A DNA stretch of 39,308 bases, taken from Chlamydiales bacterium (GTDB lineage Bacteria > Chlamydiota > Chlamydiia > Chlamydiales > VFKH01). The position numbers and the translations under genes were made by a program. The notes under the pieces were generated by a model. That model ran no database searches, had not been told where the DNA came from, and worked only from the letters and a program-made list of their open reading frames with translations. The DNA is taken from the NCBI GenBank assembly GCA_031292375.1, contig JARLHF010000056.1, positions 1 through 39,308 of the forward strand. The letters are read 5' to 3'. Position 1 is the stretch's first letter; every line of letters starts with the position of its first letter. Shown one piece after another: positions 7,633 to 15,301 of the stretch.

Positions 7633-7696
7633 TATGTATACATACCATCTTTATTGCAGAAGATCTTATTAAAGTGCAAACAATTAAAGTGCAAAC
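7633..7696. promoter_or_regulatory. Repeat-bearing upstream region of the 7383-7589 gene
   Basis: The leader region holds a 12-bp perfect palindrome TATGTATACATA (7633-7644). It also holds two direct copies of ATTAAAGTGCAAAC (7668-7681 and 7683-7696). Read on the minus strand, TTGCAC in the distal repeat is 17 bp from TAATAA, a weak promoter candidate. Repeated half-sites upstream of a small-protein gene suggest regulation, but no known operator matches. Confidence 0.3.
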
Positions 7697-7730
7697 ACAA
7701 AATTTGCGATCTTAAATCTAGAAATTAGGA

Positions 7731-7753
7731 TAGCGCCTTCTTAGAAGGCGCTA
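7731..7753 (-). terminator. Hairpin terminator after the 7762-7974 gene
   Basis: A perfect 10-bp stem with a 3-nt loop (7731-7740 with 7744-7753; core AGCGCCTTC/GAAGGCGCT) starts 8 nt beyond the stop codon. It is GC-rich in AT-rich surroundings. The following minus-strand sequence is only moderately U-rich. It would separate the two paralogous small genes. Confidence 0.6.
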
Positions 7754-7761
7754 AAAGTGAT

Positions 7762-7974
7762 TTAATGAGCGTGAGCTCCGCTACCTTCTGGAGCAAGTAG
7801 AATAACAGCAATTGCTGCTGCAACGCCAACTCCTGCTGCAATCCAAGCATATGAGACACCGCTTTGCTGGCCCGCATAAGCAGCTTGTGGTCTTCTGTTG
7901 TTCTGTTGAGTTGAAGCAGTTGAGCTAAAGGATATTAGCAGGGCTGCTGCAAAAATGGCAGTTAGTTTTTTCAT
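7762..7974 (-). CDS. Small secreted/one-helix membrane protein, NNRRPQAAYAGQQSG family (copy 2)
   Basis: The 70 residues have the same plan as the 7383-7589 protein: signal peptide MKKLTAIFAAALLISFSSTA, then QQNNRRPQAAYAGQQSG identical over 17 residues. One helix follows (YAWIAAGVGVAAAIAVILLA), then a tail ending GSGAHAH. The conserved mature N-terminus against a diverged helix suggests that the exposed segment is what is selected. AGGAGG stands about 10 nt before the ATG. Each copy has its own leader, and a hairpin follows this gene, so the copies are probably separate transcripts. Function is unknown. Confidence 0.75.
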   Translation of the reverse strand: MKKLTAIFAAALLISFSSTASTQQNNRRPQAAYAGQQSGVSYAWIAAGVGVAAAIAVILLAPEGSGAHAH

Positions 7975-8124
7975 GTGTTCAAGTCCTCCTCTTACGTTAT
8001 ATTAATTTTGTTAAATTCGAACATCGATCCAAACATTGATGTCGAGTCTTAATCTAATCCTAAACTTAAGTGATACAAAAAAACGGAATTATACGCAAAT
8101 ATTTAATTTATTCAATGTAAAAAT

Positions 8125-8628
8125 TTAGGCACCCTTAATGAGGTAGGGTCTTGAGAAAAATGAAGGTTTACGAGCCCATTCTTTGGCAAAGCCTGCAGGA
8201 GGAAATTCTCCAAAATAACCGCCTTCTAGCCTAAAAGAACATGTTTTGGATGCAAGTAGAGAGGATATGATAAGTTGAGTGTAGGTAGAGGGTAACAACA
8301 AGCGCTGTCCTCCAGAAAATCTACGGGCAAGAAACGTATAGATTTGTTCATCGATTCTTAATGCAACAGTTGCAAATAAAGAGTTGTTTGGTACTTCTGG
8401 AATCGATCCGATAAATACGTTGAGGTAACTGTTAACGGAGTAACTATCTCTAATTACTTCAAATTCTATACCACAAAATAACTCTTCAGGATAGGCGTAG
8501 ACCCTTTGAGAATTGTACTGAGATTCTACGGTAGTTATCTCATGATGTTTCCAAAGCTGGCGCTGACTAGAGCATGCAGAAAACAGCAAACAAATTAAAA
8601 TAAGTTTTAATCGGTTAAGAGTTCCCAT
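8125..8628 (-). CDS. Predicted lipoprotein of unknown function
   Basis: The open frame extends to 8817, but the sensible start is ATG 8628. It gives a classic lipoprotein signal (MGTLNRLKLILICLLFSAC, lipobox LFSAC with Cys ~19), whereas the upstream extension only reads through the overlapping gene. The mature ~150 residues look beta-rich, with a pair of internal Cys and an aromatic, Pro-rich C-terminus (GEFPPAGFAKEWARKPSFFS). It overlaps the upstream small membrane-protein gene by 14 nt and has no strong ribosome site, so translation is probably coupled. It is third in an envelope unit with the DUF3604 protein. No family recognised. Confidence 0.7.
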   Translation of the reverse strand: MGTLNRLKLILICLLFSACSSQRQLWKHHEITTVESQYNSQRVYAYPEELFCGIEFEVIRDSYSVNSYLNVFIGSIPEVPNNSLFATVALRIDEQIYTFLARRFSGGQRLLLPSTYTQLIISSLLASKTCSFRLEGGYFGEFPPAGFAKEWARKPSFFSRPYLIKGA

Positions 8629-8872
8629 TATCTGCATTGATTGCGTGAGAGTGATTGTTAAAACTTGTAAAAGCAAGTACGACCAAAATAGCGGCAATAC
8701 CAATACCTGTAGCAAGCATTGCAGGAGAGAGTGCGCTATTTTCTCCAGAGCGCGGTGCTGCAGGAAAATTTGGGGATGGCGGGATAGGCCAAGGCATTGA
8801 CTCATCAACAACAGCATGTAGCGGTAGAGTACAAGTAATTAAAAAGCAGATCAGTAGGGAAATTTTTTTCAT
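8615..8872 (-). CDS. Small signal-peptide/one-helix membrane protein (copy 3-like)
   Basis: The 85 residues comprise a signal peptide (MKKISLLICFLITCTLPLHA), a Pro-rich segment (PWPIPPSPNFPAAPRSG), one helix (LATGIGIAAILVVLAFT) and a His/Asn tail with NNHSH. Architecture, helix composition and HSH tail resemble the 7383-7589 and 7762-7974 proteins, but the NNRRPQ segment is replaced by a proline-rich one. The start overlaps the DUF3604 gene's stop as ATGA, and the end overlaps the lipoprotein start. Together the three overlapping genes look like one envelope operon. Confidence 0.7.
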   Translation of the reverse strand: MKKISLLICFLITCTLPLHAVVDESMPWPIPPSPNFPAAPRSGENSALSPAMLATGIGIAAILVVLAFTSFNNHSHAINADNGNS

Positions 8873-10794
8873 TTTTTAGAAGTCTTTTTGGCTTTTTTTA
8901 TAGAAGGCATTTCTCCGTGAAAATCAATCCAAATAGGTGAGCTCCACGCCATGTTTTTATCTTCTTGATAAACTCTGATATAATAGTAAGCAAAAGGCAA
9001 TTTGCCCTCACCACCATCGAGGACCACGGACTTTAAGTCATCAAGATCGTCATAAGTGAAGTCTAACGAGGCATCTCCATTGCAAGAAAAAGTTTTTATG
9101 ATGTCGCCATTTCGGATAAGTTCAACTTTTTGAAGAGGAGCTGTGCCTGCAACGTATCCAGAGATATGCCTGTTGATGACAAGTCCTGGTTTTGCCTTTG
9201 TATCAAGCTCGCTTCCCATAGGAGAGCCAATAATATAGAAACCTACGATAATTCTCTTGCCAGTAGTGGCATAGCAGGATCTGTTATACAAAGCTTCAAA
9301 TAGAGAGTCTCTTGTATGAGCCTTTGCAATGATTGCAGTAAGGCCTGGGCTATATTGAACTTGATCACTTTCATAGAGCGTACTAAAGAAATCTCGATCA
9401 TCAAGGCCGCCTGCAACAAATCCAAAGCGGCAATTGTGTTGAAGCGCAAGTTGAATAGAGCCTTCTTTTGATTCATGAGCGGATTTTTTTGTAGCTCCTG
9501 TTATTGGGCGTAAATTGCCCTCATCTTTTGAGCATTCAGAAGAACCCCAAGCATTGTAAATTTCTACAACTCTTTCATATTCGGGATTAAAATCTTGAAA
9601 GTTAAAGGAAGTGGGCGAGCCCATTGTAAAACTAGGTATTGATAATAGTTCTTTAGGAGAAAAAGTTTTATAAACCTTTTTTAGTGTAGTTGTTTTTGCA
9701 TCTTTTTGACGTAAGATAGGTTTGTTATCTTTAAGATAGAGAAAATGTCTTAGGCCTTCAGAATGATTTTCTCCACGCCATTGTAGGCCAGGAAATGTTG
9801 AGAACCTCTCATCTTCATTAAATTCTGCTATGTGCTGTGAGAGGAATTTCCACATCTCATTGGATGTTTCTTCAGCAGAGTCGAAACAAGATGTTGCGAA
9901 GAAGTTGAGAGCTTTTTCATCACGAAAATGTCTCAAACAGCTTTCGATTCCTTCCGTTGAATCAACGCGCTCAGATTCCCCATGTAATAGGCCCCAAAAG
10001 AGGTTTTTTTGAGAATCTATGAAACATTTAATGGGAGATGAGAAAAATATTTCTCCGGTTTTTAGGTTTCTAAGGCGGATTTTGTAGACGCCAGGATCAT
10101 TGAAATAGAGATTAGGAAGAGTTACGAAGCCAGTTTCTGGTATGAACAATCTCCAATTGAGATTTTCTCTCAAATGTTCGTGACTTAGGTCTATAAGTGT
10201 ATCTGGATGGGTATTATTGGTTAAATTGCCATAGCAATCTTCAAAGCGAACAATCACATCAAAGCGTTTATTTTTAACGACGAACGAGGGAGTGATGATT
10301 TGGATTGTACTTAGTTTGTTACCACGAATATCCATAGAAAAAACTTCAGGATCTTCATATTTACTATCACCTTTGGGGGCTATGTAGAGAAGGAAAGATT
10401 TTCTCCTTTGAGTATGCGTTTGCGATTTATTGCCCTTGACTTTTGCATCCACATTAACTTTAGCAGGTGCACCTATGTGAATCGTAATGGAGTTTCCAGC
10501 TTTTAGTTCAGAGGGAAGTGTAAATTCAAATTGAGGCACAACAGAGTCTGGTGTTTCAACTTCTTTTGCGGCAATGGGTTTTCCTTCTTGTATATAAGCG
10601 TAAATAACGTTTTCAGAGGCTTTTAAGTCGGAGCTAGGAACTTGCCAATCAATTAGGCGCCCATGACTTTGCATGTCGAACTTAAGCTTGGCTCCTTTAG
10701 AAAGAGTTGTAGCCGTTGTGTAGACAAATTTCCAATTGCCAATTTCGCCCGCTAGGGCAACGTGAGGCTCACATAAACAGATAGCTCTTCGCAT
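8869..10794 (-). CDS. DUF3604 domain protein
   Basis: The 641-residue protein has an N-terminal beta-rich region (~1-260) followed by a DUF3604-type domain. Its start FWGLLHGESERVDS (~266-279) corresponds to the WGDLHGES/HS element. Further blocks include FPGLQWRGE, HFLYLKD, EIYNAWGSSE, FGFVAGGLDDRDFF, SPGLTAIIAKAHTRDSLFEALYNRSCYATTGKRI and GSPMGSEL, the last two being strong DUF3604 hallmarks. The family is PHP-like, and activity is unknown. The Asp of the usual GDLH is Leu here, so a metal ligand may be altered. No signal peptide is obvious. It is first in an overlapping unit with a membrane peptide and a lipoprotein, which suggests an envelope role. Confidence 0.85.
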   Translation of the reverse strand: MRRAICLCEPHVALAGEIGNWKFVYTTATTLSKGAKLKFDMQSHGRLIDWQVPSSDLKASENVIYAYIQEGKPIAAKEVETPDSVVPQFEFTLPSELKAGNSITIHIGAPAKVNVDAKVKGNKSQTHTQRRKSFLLYIAPKGDSKYEDPEVFSMDIRGNKLSTIQIITPSFVVKNKRFDVIVRFEDCYGNLTNNTHPDTLIDLSHEHLRENLNWRLFIPETGFVTLPNLYFNDPGVYKIRLRNLKTGEIFFSSPIKCFIDSQKNLFWGLLHGESERVDSTEGIESCLRHFRDEKALNFFATSCFDSAEETSNEMWKFLSQHIAEFNEDERFSTFPGLQWRGENHSEGLRHFLYLKDNKPILRQKDAKTTTLKKVYKTFSPKELLSIPSFTMGSPTSFNFQDFNPEYERVVEIYNAWGSSECSKDEGNLRPITGATKKSAHESKEGSIQLALQHNCRFGFVAGGLDDRDFFSTLYESDQVQYSPGLTAIIAKAHTRDSLFEALYNRSCYATTGKRIIVGFYIIGSPMGSELDTKAKPGLVINRHISGYVAGTAPLQKVELIRNGDIIKTFSCNGDASLDFTYDDLDDLKSVVLDGGEGKLPFAYYYIRVYQEDKNMAWSSPIWIDFHGEMPSIKKAKKTSKK

Positions 10795-10855
10795 GGATTT
10801 ACTCTTAAGATTAACATAATTGAACGCTGCATTATAGCGCTCTTGGGGATTTTAT

Positions 10856-12424
10856 TTAAAGAGCATATTCAATAGCGCGTTTTTCTCTGATAACAACTAC
10901 TTTAATTTTCCCAGGATAACTTAGATTTGCTTCAATTTTTTTTGCAACATCTCTTGCAAGAAGAGTGAGGCCTTCATCGTCAATGTCATCTGGTTGAACA
11001 ATGATACGCATTTCTTTTCCAGCTTGCATGGCATAAGCTTTTTCCACGCCAGGAATTGCATGTGCAATTTCTTCAAGCTTTTGCAGTCGTTTAACGTAGT
11101 GTTCAATTGCTTCAATGCGAGCACCAGGTCTTGCTGCTGATAGAGCATCTGCTGCAGAGCAAAGAGATGCCTCTATACTTGTGGGTTGCATCTCTTGGTG
11201 ATGAGAGCCAATACCATTGGCAACTTGTTCACTTTCTCCATACTTTAGGGCAAAATCATGACCAATAATTGCATGAGAACCCTCTACTTCATGAGATACA
11301 GCCTTTCCAATGTCATGTAAAAGGCCAATTCGTTTTGCAGCACTTACATCAAGCTTTAACTCCGCAGCCATAATTCCCATTAGATGAGCAACCTCTAAAG
11401 AATGTTCTAGCACGTTCTGGCCATAGCTATAGCGAAATTTTAATTTCCCAAGTAATTTGATTAATTCTGGATGTAGGTCAATAGTGCCAGCTTTTAAAGC
11501 AGCATCTTCGCCATAATTTTTTATTTGTTTAGTAACACTATCTTTTGCCCTTGTAACAGCCTCTTCAATACGAGTAGGGTGTATTCTTCCGTCTAAAACG
11601 AGTTCGTTTAAGGCAAGCTTTGCGATATGTTTACGAATAGGATCAAATCCAGAAAGAATCACAGCGCCAGGAGTTTCATCAATAATAAAGTTAATGCCTG
11701 TTGCAAGCTCTAGAGCTCTAATGTTTCTGCCTTCTTTGCCAATAATGCGTCCCTTTAACTCTTCACTTGGAAGAGAAACTGTAGAGATGGTAGCGTCTGA
11801 TACAACAGAAGAAGATATTCTATTGATGGCTGTAGAAATAATTTTTGTAGCTTCTTGTTCTGCATTTTCGTAAATTTCGCTCACATGACGCTTTGCAAAA
11901 AGAGAGGCTTCAATACGAACTTCATTAGAAATGCGCTCGATAAGAAGGGCTTTTGCATCTGTTGAAGAGAGGTTGGATGCGCGTTCTAGCTCTTGAATTA
12001 AACGTTGCTGGCCTTCTTGGATGGATTTTTTTTCTTCATCAATACGCTCTTTTCTTGCTGCAATAATAGCCTCTCGCTTGTCGATATCAGATAGTTTTTT
12101 TTCGACAAGGTTCATGCGTGTTTCTAGCTTATCTTCTCTTTGTTTTAATCTTTCTTCTTCTTTAACAAGCTTTTGCTTTGCATTTTGAATGGTTTTTTCA
12201 GCTTCTCTTTCACTTTCCAATTCTTTTTGTTTTAATGAAAGTTTCGTTGTGTGTTTGATCCTTTCAGCATCGGCTTCTGCTTTTTGCAGTAAATCATTTG
12301 CAATGTGTTTGTAGCTGCCAATACGCATTCGATGAAATGCCCATGTGCCAAAGACACCTGTAAAAGCACCTGCAATGAATATCCAAAGATAAAAAATTGT
12401 TATTTCATCCAAAATGATTCCCAT
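10856..12424 (-). CDS. rny: Ribonuclease Y
   Basis: This membrane-anchored endoribonuclease initiates mRNA decay. Its 522 residues are the usual length. Order of parts: one N-terminal transmembrane helix (FYLWIFIAGAFTGVFGTWAF), a long charged coiled coil (~35-190), a KH domain with GRIIGKEGRNIRALELATG, then an HD domain with LLHDIGKAVSHEVEGSHAIIGHD. The C-terminus ends in the family pattern YPGKIKVVVIRE. The start lies 1 nt from the stop of the CNNM/CBS gene, so it is probably the last member of the ybeY-CNNM-rny unit. Confidence 0.95.
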   Translation of the reverse strand: MGIILDEITIFYLWIFIAGAFTGVFGTWAFHRMRIGSYKHIANDLLQKAEADAERIKHTTKLSLKQKELESEREAEKTIQNAKQKLVKEEERLKQREDKLETRMNLVEKKLSDIDKREAIIAARKERIDEEKKSIQEGQQRLIQELERASNLSSTDAKALLIERISNEVRIEASLFAKRHVSEIYENAEQEATKIISTAINRISSSVVSDATISTVSLPSEELKGRIIGKEGRNIRALELATGINFIIDETPGAVILSGFDPIRKHIAKLALNELVLDGRIHPTRIEEAVTRAKDSVTKQIKNYGEDAALKAGTIDLHPELIKLLGKLKFRYSYGQNVLEHSLEVAHLMGIMAAELKLDVSAAKRIGLLHDIGKAVSHEVEGSHAIIGHDFALKYGESEQVANGIGSHHQEMQPTSIEASLCSAADALSAARPGARIEAIEHYVKRLQKLEEIAHAIPGVEKAYAMQAGKEMRIIVQPDDIDDEGLTLLARDVAKKIEANLSYPGKIKVVVIREKRAIEYAL

Positions 12425-12425
12425 A

Positions 12426-13748
12426 TTAACGTCTAAAATGAATATTTGGGTTTTTTGTTATGCGCACTTTATCTACTGAACGGTCGGATGAGCTTAAAAC
12501 TTCAATTTCAAAGTCGTCCTGATAGATATGAAAACCTTTTTGTGGGATCAATCCTGCCTTGTGGTAAATATAGCCGCCAATTGTGTCGTAATCTCCATCT
12601 TGTGGTATGTTGATATCAAAGTTTTCTTCGATGTCAAGTATACTCATTCGGGCATCTACAATCCAATCATTTGCTGCTTGTTCAGTGTAGAGAATAACTT
12701 CTTCTTCGTCATACTCATCAGCAATATCACCTACGATCTCCTCTAAGATATCTTCAATGGAAACAATGCCCTCGGTGCCCCCATATTCATCTACAACAAT
12801 TGCAAGATGCATTTGTTTATTTCTAAATTCTTGTAATAAATGGGATACAAGACGCGTTTCTGGTGTATAAAAAACAGGCTTAATAAGAGTTTCAATAGGT
12901 AAGTCTAGATGAGTTTCTGAAAGTTCTCCTGCTTGACATTTAACATAGTACGTTAAAATATCTTTGTACATGAGGATGCCTGCAATGGAATCTATCGTAT
13001 CTTTGTAGACGGGAATCCTGCTATAACCCTCTTGTAGGAGGCGCTCTGCTGCGGACTTAATGCTTAAAGAGGAGGGTAGAGAAAAAACATTGACCCTTGG
13101 TACCATTACTTCCCGTACAATACGATCTTTAAAGTTCAAGACGGCTTCTATGAGCTTTTTGTTATGTATGCCGATTGCAGCTGTGATATCTGCGTTTTCT
13201 AGCATGTCTATGATACTTTCTGTGACCTGTATTGTAGATCCATGAAGTCCTTCCAGAGAAATTGCTTTTGAAAATTTTTTTGGTAACTTTAGAAAGAGGT
13301 ATGTAATTGGAAAAGTAATAAAAAGAGAGAAAGAAGATATAGCTGCAGACAGCTTTAGAGCTTTGTATGGAAAAAGAGAGGAATAAATCCGAGGGACAAA
13401 TTCACCAAACAAGAGGGTTGCAAGAGAGGATATGAATAAAACAAGCCAGCCAATAAACCAATTTTCATGCTGAGGGGAAAAGGAGAGTGTTGAATCAAGT
13501 AAAAAGTAGGCTATAAGGCTTGCGCTTGCTATAAAAAGTAGGAGGTATCTTGCAATGAGGGCTACAAAAAATAGGGAATAAAACTCATTTTTTTTCACAA
13601 CAAGTGCATGAAAAGAGCGATAGAAGAAGATATGGCCTATTTCATTAAGAAAGAGGGTACTCTTTTGTTCCCTCAAAGTACGAAGGCTGTTGTAGGTGCA
13701 TGTGAGCGCAAAACTACCGAGTAGTGAGCAAAGAAAAAGAATGAGCAT
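12426..13748 (-). CDS. CNNM/CBS-domain membrane protein (hemolysin C / CorC family)
   Basis: The 440-residue protein has an N-terminal CNNM (DUF21) membrane region (~1-190) with about four hydrophobic segments and the family element LLFGEFVPRIYS. Two CBS domains follow (VMVPRVNVFSL...YSRIPVYKD; LVSHLLQEFRNKQMHLAIVVDEYGGTEGIVSIEDILEEIVGDI). The C-terminal CorC_HlyC domain is probably the segment around YDTIGGYIYHKAGLIP. Such proteins are linked to Mg2+/Co2+ efflux or homeostasis; older hemolysin annotations are usually unsupported. It corresponds in position to Chlamydia CT423, next to ybeY. The gene lies 21 nt after ybeY and 1 nt before rny. Confidence 0.9.
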   Translation of the reverse strand: MLILFLCSLLGSFALTCTYNSLRTLREQKSTLFLNEIGHIFFYRSFHALVVKKNEFYSLFFVALIARYLLLFIASASLIAYFLLDSTLSFSPQHENWFIGWLVLFISSLATLLFGEFVPRIYSSLFPYKALKLSAAISSFSLFITFPITYLFLKLPKKFSKAISLEGLHGSTIQVTESIIDMLENADITAAIGIHNKKLIEAVLNFKDRIVREVMVPRVNVFSLPSSLSIKSAAERLLQEGYSRIPVYKDTIDSIAGILMYKDILTYYVKCQAGELSETHLDLPIETLIKPVFYTPETRLVSHLLQEFRNKQMHLAIVVDEYGGTEGIVSIEDILEEIVGDIADEYDEEEVILYTEQAANDWIVDARMSILDIEENFDINIPQDGDYDTIGGYIYHKAGLIPQKGFHIYQDDFEIEVLSSSDRSVDKVRITKNPNIHFRR

Positions 13749-13769
13749 ATATAAATTTAAAGTGATATT

Positions 13770-14234
13770 CTACTTGGCTGTTAAGTAGACACTATGCGCC
13801 TTCAAATGGTCAAGATGAATTTTTTCTGCTGCACGCATTTTTTTTATATCGGCCTCATTGATGTCATCATAACCAAGTAAATGTAGAAGACCATGAACAA
13901 GGTACAAAGTAAGTTCTTCATAGACGTCCTTGCTATCAAGACTTACGTAATCAAGTGCAGCTTTGGGGCTGATGAAGATGTCGCCTAGGATTAGATATTC
14001 GCTTTCATCATCTTCTGTGTCCATAGGAAAGGAGATGCAATCGGTAGGGGAAGGATCATCGAAGAATTCTTCGTGCAGCTTGCAGATTTCTTCTTCCCCT
14101 ACAAAGTAGATATTTACTTCGTCGTACTTTTTGTTGCAAAATTCTAGTAGCAAGCAGCTTACAACTTTTTGTACACTTGTAGAACTAATTGCAAGGCTGC
14201 TTTGCTGATTAAAAACTTGTACGTTGAGAGGCAC
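13770..14234 (-). CDS. ybeY: Endoribonuclease YbeY
   Basis: This metal-dependent single-strand RNase acts in 16S rRNA 3' maturation and ribosome quality control. The core motif appears as LVHGLLHLLGYDD, where many homologues have HGxLHLxGYDH, so the third metal-binding His is Asp. The flanking family elements are intact (DCISFPMD, LGDIFISP, MRAAEKIHL). Length (154 aa) is normal. The only plausible start is a GTG at 14234 with a weak ribosome site, 12 nt after the upstream tiny gene. It matches the Chlamydia gene annotated as a predicted metalloenzyme (CT422). Confidence 0.92.
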   Translation of the reverse strand: MPLNVQVFNQQSSLAISSTSVQKVVSCLLLEFCNKKYDEVNIYFVGEEEICKLHEEFFDDPSPTDCISFPMDTEDDESEYLILGDIFISPKAALDYVSLDSKDVYEELTLYLVHGLLHLLGYDDINEADIKKMRAAEKIHLDHLKAHSVYLTAK

Positions 14235-14246
14235 GAAAGCTTAAGA

Positions 14247-14408
14247 TTATGGAGCAACAGGCGTTTTTGGAAGACCTGTAACCTTAACATTAACTCCATC
14301 TTGCCATCTGCCCAGATCTCTTAAGACAGCAACGCGCTCAAAACGTTTTAACACATTGCGTTTCTTTGCAACTTTACTTGATTTGCCATAGCTTGTATGT
14401 CTTGACAT
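14247..14408 (-). CDS. Small basic protein of the Chlamydiae/Verrucomicrobia family (TIGR04137-like)
   Basis: The 53-residue ORF, translated by hand, begins MSRHTSYGKSSKVAKKRNVL and continues KRFERV.VL...G.W with a tail VTGLPKT. This matches my memory of the small basic protein family shared by Chlamydiae and Verrucomicrobia, thought to be ribosome-associated. Its high Arg/Lys content and lack of hydrophobic segments fit RNA binding. AAGG lies upstream of the ATG. It sits between ybeY and another tiny gene, matching the position of Chlamydia CT421.2, and linkage to ybeY supports a ribosomal role. Family assignment is from recall. Confidence 0.85.
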   Translation of the reverse strand: MSRHTSYGKSSKVAKKRNVLKRFERVAVLRDLGRWQDGVNVKVTGLPKTPVAP

Positions 14409-14429
14409 AATAAACCTTGAATAACGTGA

Positions 14430-14603
14430 TTATTTAATTTTTGGAATGAAGACAGCCAGAGGTCCTTCTACAGAGCTTGCATTAGCATGCGCCTTGTAGC
14501 CCAAAGGAAGGTTGTCTTTTAATGATCCAGTTTTTGTTGAAGAGAGGTTCGGTCTTCTGGGTGACTTACTGCGTCTTTCTTGCTGTTTGCTGATACGTAC
14601 CAT
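14430..14603 (-). CDS. Small conserved basic protein (57 aa), CT421.1-like position
   Basis: The 57-residue ORF, translated by hand, begins MVRISKQQERRSKSPRRPN and ends GPLAVFIPKIK. The N-terminal half is very basic and likely disordered. The C-terminal half (LPLGYKAHANASS) has a short apolar end. It lies 21 nt upstream of the small basic protein gene on the same strand. It takes the position of Chlamydia CT421.1, as I recall that locus. No function is known. An RNA- or ribosome-linked role is suggested only by composition and by neighbours (small basic protein, ybeY). Confidence 0.7.
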   Translation of the reverse strand: MVRISKQQERRSKSPRRPNLSSTKTGSLKDNLPLGYKAHANASSVEGPLAVFIPKIK

Positions 14604-14682
14604 AATTTGAATGCTCCAAGAACTCGTAAAAATTGGCCCTAATATAGAGAATTCACATTAATGAGACAAGTAGTTTTTATGT

Positions 14683-15111
14683 TTAATATTTTGTAGGAAA
14701 AAGAACGGGTTTTAAATCGATAAAACAGCCATCTGAATCGTAGGCGGATACATAAACATTATGCCCCTTTAAATCTACGAGAGTAAGCATGCGTACGCAA
14801 GCTGGAGGAAGTTGGTCGTACCTAATAGATGTTACAAAGGCATGGTAGGCGTTAATGGTTTTTTTATTGTTAAAGAAAGCAAGAGAAGTTTCGTTAAAGA
14901 GGATTTCGCGATTTTTTGCATTAATGATGATTGTTCTTGCTCTTATGCCTTGCTTATGAAGTCGTTCATTGAGAAAGTAGGCTGATTCTCCTATATCTTT
15001 GACCGTGTAGATTGGGTTTGAAAAATAAGAGTCTTCCATGCAATCTTTTTGCAAAGAATAGATTTTGGAGATAAGAAAGAGTGTTGTTAGGAATATAGCT
15101 ACTAATTTCAT
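14683..15111 (-). CDS. Hypothetical exported protein (142 aa)
   Basis: An N-terminal signal peptide (MKLVAIFLTTLFLISKIYS) is followed by ~120 residues of mixed alpha/beta character. Three Cys lie in the mature part (QKDC, PPAC, DGC), so disulfides are possible if it is exported. Short motifs such as RTIIINAKNREILFNE and HNVYVSAYDSDGCFIDL suggest a compact beta-rich domain. I do not recognise the family. No strong ribosome site precedes the ATG. It is separated from the tiny-gene cluster by about 80 nt and is probably its own transcript. Confidence 0.65.
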   Translation of the reverse strand: MKLVAIFLTTLFLISKIYSLQKDCMEDSYFSNPIYTVKDIGESAYFLNERLHKQGIRARTIIINAKNREILFNETSLAFFNNKKTINAYHAFVTSIRYDQLPPACVRMLTLVDLKGHNVYVSAYDSDGCFIDLKPVLFPTKY

Positions 15112-15301
15112 GATACCAGCACAGTGTTACAGTTTTTATTCATTTAAATTTTTAAATATACAAACTGGTTTTTTTTCGCAAGGTGTTTTTTGCAGTATTA
15201 ACTTGTGTGTGCTTGTGGTTTTTTCTTTATTTTTATAACTATTTTCATGTACAATTGACTTTTAAATAAATTAGAACGTTTAAAAAGAGTTTGAAGCCAA
15301 T

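Noticed and set aside
8629-8817. N-terminal extension of the lipoprotein ORF
   Set aside because: It is only a shadow frame of the overlapping small membrane-protein gene. The lipobox signal requires the start at 8628.
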